From the NCBI GenBank assembly GCA_015075185.1, contig JABTUW010000004.1, forward strand, positions 1,080,761 to 1,144,760: a DNA stretch of 64,000 bases. Direction: 5' to 3'. This DNA is from Anaerolineales bacterium. Its GTDB lineage: Bacteria; Chloroflexota; Anaerolineae; 4572-78; J111. The notes beneath the pieces are model-generated. The model saw only the letters and a list, made by a program, of their open reading frames with translations, was not told where the DNA came from and made no database searches. Positions within the stretch are counted from its first letter, which is position 1; the number at the start of each line of letters is the position of its first letter. The translations under genes and the position numbers were made by a program. Of this stretch, positions 58,456 to 64,000 are shown piece after piece.

Positions 58456-59157
58456 ATGCCCATGCTAAACGAGACAAGCTATACCATCAGTGAGTTAGCC
58501 GAAGTTGCAGATGTGACTGTCCGCACCATTCGCTACTACGTAGGCGAAGGGTTACTCCCCGCCCCGGAAAGTGGAGGACGAGCGGCAACCTATCATCAAG
58601 GCCACCTGGCCCGGTTGAACCTGATAAAACTTCTCAAAGATGAATTTTTACCGCTGCATGAAATCAGGGCGCTCCTGGCTGGGCTGGATGACCAGGCGGT
58701 TGTCGAGTTGTTAGCCAATAAACAAACCCAGCCGGCCCCACCTCCGCCCGCGCCTGACTCAGCTAAAGCTTACCTGCAAACGCTCCTCCAGCCGCCTGAC
58801 GCTCCCGCACAGGGTTACAGTTTACTGCGACACAAACTCAAAGCCCAACAAATACGCCCGGATGTTTCACCTATGCCTGGCGGAACACCTTTGCCTGCGC
58901 CAGTTCCCCGGCGAGATGCAGCCGGCACACCGGAAAATCAGCCAGCGGCGGCAGCGAGGAGTCTGGCCCAGTCAATGCCGCGGCTGCCGGCGCCGCCTGT
59001 CGAAGCTGGGCCGGTTGAAAGCTGGCGGCGTTACCAGCTTGCGCCCGGCGTTGAGTTACACGTCAAAGAAGGCGTGGAGAACAGCAGTCTAGGCCAGAAG
59101 GTTGAACAGCTTATTAAAACTGCCCGCCAAATTTTGAGTTCCTTTGTGGTCTGTTAA
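58456..59157 (+). CDS. MerR-family transcriptional regulator
   Basis: A 233-residue regulator. The N-terminal winged helix-turn-helix is clear: YTISELAEVADVTVRTIRYYVGEGLLPAPES, followed by the MerR wing (GGRAATYHQGHLARLNLIKLLKDE) and a short dimerisation helix. The rest is Pro/Ala-rich and unlike metal-binding MerR tails; no Cys cluster for a metal is seen. The C-terminal 45 residues form a helix-rich piece with LGQKVEQLIKTARQIL. ATGs at 58456 and 58462 are possible starts with no SD. Its own promoter carries the long operator at 58385, suggesting autoregulation. The vWA gene follows 35 nt downstream and is the likely target. Confidence 0.88.
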   Translation: MPMLNETSYTISELAEVADVTVRTIRYYVGEGLLPAPESGGRAATYHQGHLARLNLIKLLKDEFLPLHEIRALLAGLDDQAVVELLANKQTQPAPPPPAPDSAKAYLQTLLQPPDAPAQGYSLLRHKLKAQQIRPDVSPMPGGTPLPAPVPRRDAAGTPENQPAAAARSLAQSMPRLPAPPVEAGPVESWRRYQLAPGVELHVKEGVENSSLGQKVEQLIKTARQILSSFVVC

Positions 59158-59192
59158 TGCCTCGAGACTTATGGTAGAAAGGAGCCATCTTA

Positions 59193-60464
59193 ATGCAAGC
59201 CCCACTTTTTGAAAAAGTCCACCTGACCGGCCAAACCGACCGGCCCTTGATCCCGGCCAACCTGAGCTGTGAACGATACATCTGGCTGACCCTGCGCCTG
59301 CCCAACCCACCCCGCCAGACCGACCGCCTGCCCCTCAATTTAAGCCTGATTGTTGACCGCAGCGGCTCCATGAGCGGCGACAAGCTGGAGTATGTCAAGG
59401 AAGCGGCCATCCACGCTCTGCGTTTGCTGACCGAGTCCGACCGGGCCGCGGTGGTCATCTATGATGATGCCGTGGAACTTCTGGCTCCCAGCCGGGCCAT
59501 CACCGGGGATGCCCGCGACGATATGATCCGGCGCATCCGCCAGGTCCGCACCGGCGGGATGACCAATCTCAGCGGCGGCTGGTTTACCGGCTGCGATCAA
59601 ATCGCCGATTTTATGACCAAAGATTATCTCAACCGGGCTTTACTGCTGACCGACGGTCTGGCCAATGTCGGCATGACCGACCACGAACAACTGGTAATGC
59701 AAGCTAAAGAACTGCGCCGCCGGGGCATTTCGACCACTACTTTTGGGGTTGGTCATGATTTCAACCAATTTCTACTGCAGGGCATCGCCGACGGCGGCGG
59801 GGGTCACTTTTACTTTATTGATAAGCCTAACCAGATTCCCAACTATTTCCAGGGAGAATTGGGTGAACTGCTGACCACCGTAGCCCGTGAATTGACACTT
59901 GACCTTAACCTGCCCGGCGGAGTCGAGGTGGAGATACTCAACGATACGCTCCACGAGCGGCTGGGCCAGACTCTGCGCTTGTTCCTGGGCGACGCTTATG
60001 CCGGGGAGATCCGCCACCTGGGGTTGAAGCTAAAATTGCCAACCTGCGCTCTGGGCCAGGATTTAGCGTTAGCCTTCATCCTGCGCTATGAAGACAGCCG
60101 GCAGCGCCAACCGGTGCAGGTAGAGGAAAGCCTTCAATTCACCACTGCCACAGCAGCGGCATGTGAAAACCAGGCTGTAAATGAGGAAGTTCTGCGGGAG
60201 GCCGGCCGGCTGGAAGCGGAACGGGCCAAAATGGAGGCGCTGCAGCGCGAGCAGCAAGGGGATATTCCTGGGGCGCAGGCTGCCTTACGCCGGGCCGGGG
60301 TCGTCTTGAAGGCAGCTATGCCTGCGCCCGTCGCCGGGGTCTTTATGCAAGAACTGCACCAAATGGCGGATGAAATGGAACTGGGTCTGACCGAAGCCAC
60401 CCGGAAGGTAAAACATTACCAGACTTACCTGGCCCAACGCTCGCGGAAAGATTACAAAAAGTAA
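59193..60464 (+). CDS. vWA-domain protein
   Basis: A 423-residue cytoplasmic-looking protein with a von Willebrand factor A domain. It has an intact metal-ion adhesion site: DRSGSMSG (about residue 51-58), a Thr in GGMTNLSGGW and LLTDGLAN. The C-terminal half has a beta-sandwich region (LTLDLNLPGGVEVEIL) and a long helical tail rich in Glu/Arg (REAGRLEAERAKMEALQREQ). Often annotated as a Ca-activated chloride channel-type protein, but without membrane segments that name is misleading. AAAGGAG precedes the ATG. In one transcript with the MerR gene. Confidence 0.88.
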   Translation: MQAPLFEKVHLTGQTDRPLIPANLSCERYIWLTLRLPNPPRQTDRLPLNLSLIVDRSGSMSGDKLEYVKEAAIHALRLLTESDRAAVVIYDDAVELLAPSRAITGDARDDMIRRIRQVRTGGMTNLSGGWFTGCDQIADFMTKDYLNRALLLTDGLANVGMTDHEQLVMQAKELRRRGISTTTFGVGHDFNQFLLQGIADGGGGHFYFIDKPNQIPNYFQGELGELLTTVARELTLDLNLPGGVEVEILNDTLHERLGQTLRLFLGDAYAGEIRHLGLKLKLPTCALGQDLALAFILRYEDSRQRQPVQVEESLQFTTATAAACENQAVNEEVLREAGRLEAERAKMEALQREQQGDIPGAQAALRRAGVVLKAAMPAPVAGVFMQELHQMADEMELGLTEATRKVKHYQTYLAQRSRKDYKK

Positions 60465-60470
60465 TTACGC

Positions 60471-60500
60471 AGGAGACTGGCATTTTAGTGCCAGTCTCCT
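60471..60500 (+). terminator. Hairpin after the vWA gene
   Basis: AGGAGACTGGCA and TGCCAGTCTCCT form a perfect 12-bp stem with a 6-nt loop, 6 nt after the stop. U-tract is poor. Confidence 0.65.
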
Positions 60501-60512
60501 TGCCCTCAAAAC

Positions 60513-60551
60513 AATAAGCCCCCGGTTCAAATGTGGAACTGGGGGCTTATT
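60513..60551. terminator. Bidirectional terminator between convergent genes
   Basis: AATAAGCCCCCGGTTC, 7-nt loop, GAACTGGGGGCTTATT: a 16-bp stem with one wobble lying between the vWA and PPOX gene ends. Suitable for both strands. Confidence 0.85.
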
Positions 60552-60575
60552 AAGTGCTTTGGTCACCACACAACT

Positions 60576-60983
60576 TTACTGCGGACTGGCCGCATTGACC
60601 CGCTCAGGCAAAATTTTGTAAGTGAGGCGGACTTCGCTTGCTTTGCGGAAGGGGTAGGAGTCTGCCCCCAAATATTTCTTAGCCAGGCTGTCAATATGGG
60701 CATCGGCGCCCTCAGTCGTAATATCTGCCACCCGGCCCCGAATTTCGATCCAGTAGTACGGATTTTCCGGGTCAACCAGCTCTATGGTCGCTATCCCGTT
60801 CTTTTTGACATTTTTATCCTTCTGTCGTCCCTGCGCCGAATTGAAGCGGACGTAGGTCCCATCGTAATCCACCCAAACCGGATTGACCTGGATCAGGCCA
60901 TTCGGCATCAGGGTCGCCAGGTTGCCGATGACCGGTTTTTCAAAAAGCGGTTTATGACTATCAGGAATTTTTGGAACTGCCAT
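60576..60983 (-). CDS. PPOX-class (pyridoxamine 5'-phosphate oxidase-like) flavoprotein
   Basis: A 135-residue split beta-barrel flavin/F420-binding protein of the PPOX class. It has PVIGNLATLMPNGLIQVNPVWVDYDG, FNSAQGRQKDKNVKKN, IATIELVDPENPYYWIEIRG and a short C-terminal helix (TTEGADAHIDSLAKKYLG), as in TIGR03618-type F420-dependent enzymes. The exact reaction is unknown. AGGAGG precedes the ATG at 60983. It has an excellent promoter with two small palindromic operators (61025-61073), so it is probably a regulated single-gene unit. Confidence 0.9.
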   Translation of the reverse strand: MAVPKIPDSHKPLFEKPVIGNLATLMPNGLIQVNPVWVDYDGTYVRFNSAQGRQKDKNVKKNGIATIELVDPENPYYWIEIRGRVADITTEGADAHIDSLAKKYLGADSYPFRKASEVRLTYKILPERVNAASPQ

Positions 60984-61024
60984 GCTCAAATACCTCCTAT
61001 GAGTTGCAATTTTTAGGTGGAGAT

Positions 61025-61073
61025 ATTTTAGTGGACCTTGGTCCGTTTGTCAAATCTAACAGGACTATAGTCC
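61025..61073 (-). promoter_or_regulatory. Promoter with twin palindromic operators for the PPOX gene
   Basis: On the minus strand TTGACA (complement of 61048-61053), 17-nt spacer, TAAAAT (complement of 61025-61030). GGACCAAGGTCC fills the spacer (61033-61044). GGACTATAGTCC, a perfect palindrome, lies just upstream of -35 (61062-61073). Centres are 29 bp apart. Confidence 0.8.
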
Positions 61074-61108
61074 ACTTAAACAGCCTAAGCGACATCAAAC
61101 GAAAGCCA

Positions 61109-62335
61109 TTATTTATTTTCACGGATAATCACGTGCATAGCGGCGGTATCAACCACCCGGCCATGACTGATGACCGTCAGCGGCGCCGCATGATAACGCA
61201 GGGCTTCGAGAACGCTGGGCGCATCGAGCACGACCAGATGGGCCGGCGCACCCACCCTTAATTCAAAATCAGCCAGGCCCATGGCCCGGCCGGCCGAACG
61301 AGTAATCATCGTGTAAAGCTGTTCCATCTCGGCAGTGGTGGTCATCCAGAGCAGATGCGCGGCCAGGAAAGCCACTTCCAGCATATTGTTGCGGCCCAGG
61401 GGGTAATAGGCATCGGAAATATCATCCTGGCCCAGGCAAACCAGGACGCCTGCGGCCAGCAGCTCCTTGACCCGGGCGTGCAGTGGGCCGGTGTGCGGGT
61501 CGGTGACAAGCCCCATCTGCGCAGCTTTGAGCAGCGCGGCTACTTTTTGCAGGTACGGGGTGGGATAGAGGGCCATGGCCCGGGCGTGATGGGCCAGCAC
61601 CCGTCCCTGCCAGCCCTGCTCGATGGCTTTAACGGCCATCATCTCCAGGGTCCGCAGGCCAGGGTCGCCGGCATCGTCCACGAGCATGGAGACCGGCTTA
61701 TCAAATTCCTGGGCAATGGCAAAGATCTCAGCCACATGCTGCTGGGCGGCCCGATCCGTGTATTCAATCCAAGGGATACCGCCGACAACATCGGCCCCTA
61801 AGGCCATCGCCTGCCGCAGCAGCGCGGCTGCACCCGGTTCGCGCCCCAATCCGTCCTGAGCAAAGGCGACAACTTGCAGCTCAACGATTCCTTTGAACTC
61901 CTCCCTGGCGCGCAGGAGTGCCTTGACCCCCTCCAGACGGGCCTGGCGGTCTACATCGGCAAAGGCGCGAAGATGGGTATTGCCATAAATCGCTGCCAGA
62001 GCCAGGGCGCGGCGCACGTTCTTGATAATCCAGGCTTCATCATACTTTTCCTTGACCCGGGCGGCCAGCTCGATGGCGGTCATCGCTTGGCCCATATCCG
62101 CGCCATGATACGCTTTGAGAGCAATTTCATCCATCATCGGCAAGGTATAAACCTTGCACAGGTGCAGATGCGGATTGGCGTAGGACTCGCTCACCAGCAT
62201 GCCATTAGCGTCAATCTCACTGGCAGCGTGGGCGGCTATCTGGGGAGCAAGGTCAACAATACGTCCAGACTCAATGCCAATATCAACGAGGGCGTCAGAC
62301 TCTCTCAGCTTGGCACGGCGTACAATAAGATCCAT
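61109..62335 (-). CDS. Cytosine-deaminase-like amidohydrolase
   Basis: A 408-residue metal-dependent deaminase of the CodA/isocytosine deaminase group. It has NPHLHLCKVYTLP (HxH), THLRAFADVDRQ, a His in LAHHARAMALYP, and LGQDDISDAYYPLGRNNMLEVA, whose Asp is the metal ligand and whose YPLGRN stretch is typical of cytosine deaminases. It should convert cytosine or a related pyrimidine/creatinine-type ring. The ATG at 62335 is fixed by AGGAG; an in-frame start 30 nt upstream is less likely. Fits the base-salvage genes at 40711-52659. Confidence 0.87.
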   Translation of the reverse strand: MDLIVRRAKLRESDALVDIGIESGRIVDLAPQIAAHAASEIDANGMLVSESYANPHLHLCKVYTLPMMDEIALKAYHGADMGQAMTAIELAARVKEKYDEAWIIKNVRRALALAAIYGNTHLRAFADVDRQARLEGVKALLRAREEFKGIVELQVVAFAQDGLGREPGAAALLRQAMALGADVVGGIPWIEYTDRAAQQHVAEIFAIAQEFDKPVSMLVDDAGDPGLRTLEMMAVKAIEQGWQGRVLAHHARAMALYPTPYLQKVAALLKAAQMGLVTDPHTGPLHARVKELLAAGVLVCLGQDDISDAYYPLGRNNMLEVAFLAAHLLWMTTTAEMEQLYTMITRSAGRAMGLADFELRVGAPAHLVVLDAPSVLEALRYHAAPLTVISHGRVVDTAAMHVIIRENK

Positions 62336-62500
62336 GGGTGACTCTCCTACCCTCAAAAATAGCATTTGTCATCCGGCAGGGTTTATTATACCATGCCGTG
62401 AAGCGGCGTGATTATACACCAACGGGTTGAATTGATAAATTTCGCGAAAAAGGCTGAGGTTGAGGCTAAGTTGTTAAAACAAACCTCCGCCTTAAAACCA

Positions 62501-62580
62501 GGTGACAGGCACTTTTAAGCGTTTATAGCCAAGTCTTGTTCAAGGAAGCCCAATAAGTAGTCCGATAAGTGCCTGTCACC
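62501..62580. repeat. Inverted repeat, family K
   Basis: GGTGACAGGCACTT (62501-62514) and AAGTGCCTGTCACC (62567-62580) are perfect 14-bp inverts around a 52-nt centre. It ends 26 nt before the thiolase ATG. The GTGACAGGCAC/GTGCCTGTCAC motif is known in many unrelated genomes as an intergenic repeat. Confidence 0.85.
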
Positions 62581-62606
62581 TTAATCCATAAGGATAACCA
62601 GACTCT

Positions 62607-63767
62607 ATGGCCAACGATCTGCTGCGGGGGGTCAGTATTGTCGGCATTGGGCAAATCCCGGTGCAAAAGGCTACCCAGAAATCACTCAAAGAGATGGGCG
62701 CGGAGGTGGTGCATCTGGCCATGCAGGACGCCGGGGTTGACTCCGTAGACGCCCTGTTTGCCGGGAACATGCTCTCGGATGAGCTGCAAAATCAAAAGCA
62801 TGTGGCTACCCTGATTGCCAGCGCCGCCGGCCTGCGCGGCATCGAGGCGCTGCAGGTGGAGGCGGCGACCGCCACCGGCGCGGCGGCGCTGCGCATGGCT
62901 TATTTTGCCGTCGCCAGCGGCGAGGCCCGGCGGGCCGTGGCGGTGGGTGTGGAGAAGATGAGCGAGGGGTTAGCCACCCCGGCCCTGGCCAAAGCCCTCG
63001 ACGCCAAGACCGAAACAGCGGTCGGGGCGACGCTGCTCAGCCAAAACGCCCGGCTCATGCAGATATATATGGACCGCTACAAGGTCACGGTCAATGACTT
63101 TAACAATTTTTCGCTCAACGCCCACCACAATGCCCGCACCAATCCCCATGCCCTGTTTAAAGATAAAAAAATCAATGACCGGACCATCCGTAACTCGCCG
63201 GTCATCTCCGCACCGCTGCGCCTGTATGACGCCTCGCCCATTTGTGACGGAGCGGCGGCAGTGGTTCTGGCTCGCACCGACGAGGCCCGGGCCTACACCC
63301 ACCAGCCGGTAAAAATTCTCAGCTCCAGCGTGGCCACCGACTGGTTTCGCCTTGACGACCGGCACGACCCGCTCAATCTTTTTGCGGCCACGCAATCGGC
63401 CCGCGATGCTTTCCGCAAAGCCAATGTGCATCGCAGTGATATTGACCTTTTTGAGGCGCACGATGCGTTCAGTATTATGGCCTGCCTGCTGCTGGAAGCC
63501 GTGGGCTTTGCCCCCAGGGGCCAGGGCTGGCGCCTGGCTGCTGAGAAGAAAATCGGCCTGCACGGCCTGCTGCCCATCAGCACTTTTGGTGGGCTTAAAG
63601 CGCGCGGCCATCCGATTGGGGCGACTGCGCTGTATCAAACCTGCGAGATTGTGCTGCAGTTGACCGGCCGGGCCGGGAAAAACCAGGTCAAAAATGCCGG
63701 AGTCGCCCTGCTGCAAAGTGTCGGCGGCGCGGCCAGCACGGTGCTGACCCATATTTTTGGGATGTGA
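62607..63767 (+). CDS. Thiolase-family protein (acetyl-CoA acetyltransferase/SCPx-like)
   Basis: A 386-residue thiolase-fold protein. It begins VSIVGIGQIPVQKATQKSL and ends with the typical C-terminal block ISTFGGLKARGHPIGATALYQTCEIVLQL, giving the GHP histidine. FEAHDAFSIMACLLLEAVGF corresponds to the NEAF-type catalytic region. At the place of the nucleophilic Cys I read VEAATATGAAALRMAY; no Cys is present, as in many SCPx-like thiolases of uncertain activity. Degradative or biosynthetic role unknown. AAGGA lies about 14 nt upstream of the ATG, a long spacing. Followed by a terminator-like hairpin. Confidence 0.88.
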   Translation: MANDLLRGVSIVGIGQIPVQKATQKSLKEMGAEVVHLAMQDAGVDSVDALFAGNMLSDELQNQKHVATLIASAAGLRGIEALQVEAATATGAAALRMAYFAVASGEARRAVAVGVEKMSEGLATPALAKALDAKTETAVGATLLSQNARLMQIYMDRYKVTVNDFNNFSLNAHHNARTNPHALFKDKKINDRTIRNSPVISAPLRLYDASPICDGAAAVVLARTDEARAYTHQPVKILSSSVATDWFRLDDRHDPLNLFAATQSARDAFRKANVHRSDIDLFEAHDAFSIMACLLLEAVGFAPRGQGWRLAAEKKIGLHGLLPISTFGGLKARGHPIGATALYQTCEIVLQLTGRAGKNQVKNAGVALLQSVGGAASTVLTHIFGM

Positions 63768-63865
63768 AATACAGAACGCTGGAACAATCGTTTGCCAAAT
63801 TGAAAGATGGGGGTAAAATCTTGGCTCAAATGACAAGAGACAATGCTGTCAACGGTTGAATTTAG

Positions 63866-63920
63866 CAGAGTCGAGCCTTGCGGCGAGTTTTCGCGTTTAA
63901 AGCCTCGACTCTGTTTGTAT
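63866..63920 (+). terminator. Terminator-like hairpin after the thiolase gene
   Basis: CAGAGTCGAG (63866-63875) and CTCGACTCTG (63904-63913), followed by TTTGTAT; the loop contains a smaller hairpin. Confidence 0.6.
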
Positions 63921-63943
63921 CGTTAAATGGAGGTGAATCCGAA

Positions 63944-64000
63944 TTAATGGTCAATTGTGAATAGTCAATGGTCAATTGTTAATTTTATTAAAAGGAGGAT
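63944..64000 (+). repeat. Family F iterated sequence and ribosome binding site of a gene beyond the edge
   Basis: Two copies of AATGGTCAATTGT with GTGAATAG between, followed by AAAAGGAGG at 63991-63999. The spacing implies a start codon just after position 64000; the iterated sequence again sits in a gene leader. Confidence 0.6.

Noticed and set aside
1..64000. tRNA, rRNA, prophage or integrase sites
   Set aside because: None could be recognised on either strand by reading; a covariance-model scan would be needed to exclude a cryptic tRNA.

Overview
The window looks like a chromosomal contig from a Chloroflexota bacterium, most likely of the Anaerolineae/Caldilineae/Ardenticatenia type. This is inferred from gene style and is not proven. 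The signs are Ala/Thr- and Pro-rich linkers on surface proteins, a LysM domain fused to a sugar-binding protein, multi-LysM CAP proteins, a Ser/Thr kinase with an extracellular lectin-like tail, a tandem phosphofructokinase and mostly Shine-Dalgarno-led genes at moderately high GC. I found no rRNA, tRNA, CRISPR, phage or IS transposase gene.

Layout. (1) 1-17637, all minus strand: a ribose-type ABC permease (cut by the window edge), its LysM-tethered binding protein, a PfkB sugar kinase, a receptor-like Ser/Thr kinase, a Hedgehog-like lipoprotein, five secreted or anchored proteins in two paralogue families plus an NTF2-like protein, and a sugar-catabolic set of two ThuA, two Gfo/Idh/MocA and one aldo/keto reductase. 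(2) 18178-26790: serC, xylB, plsC, a DNA methyltransferase with a nuclease-like tail, an M20 amidohydrolase, an EamA protein and a histidine phosphatase. (3) 27115-32020, plus strand: Ca2+/Na+ antiporter, HDAC-like deacetylase and AAC(6')-like acetyltransferase with overlapping ends, then a two-domain phosphofructokinase. (4) 32055-40538: two LysM-CAP proteins, a non-coding stretch ending in a strong terminator, ftsH, a DUF362 protein, an iron alcohol dehydrogenase and an ABM monooxygenase. (5) 40711-54171: purine nucleoside phosphorylase, a cupin, a complete BMP-type nucleoside ABC transporter, a LURP-one protein, a YdcZ-type membrane protein, two TRZ/ATZ-type amidohydrolases, two SDRs and an SHMT-like enzyme. 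With the cytosine-deaminase-like enzyme at 61109 and the M20 hydrolase at 24251 this suggests nucleoside uptake, phosphorolysis and base deamination. (6) 54510-63767: McrB and McrC, a MerR regulator with a striking promoter/operator followed by a vWA protein, a PPOX flavoprotein with twin operators, the deaminase and a thiolase.

The most unusual feature lies between genes. More than twenty short palindromic or iterated elements of about ten unrelated sequence families occupy the intergenic spaces. Many are built alike: tandem copies of a 7-12 nt unit, a short gap, then reverse-complement copies. Most lie between the stop of one gene and the ribosome binding site of the next, often 5-50 nt before the start codon. 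Family A is a near-perfect 33-bp palindrome present five times, always 14-48 nt before a start; one copy has changed in both arms and still pairs. One element sits in frame inside xylB, and others supply the end of an acetyltransferase gene and the stop codon of a binding-protein gene. These elements are the best candidate here for an undescribed system.
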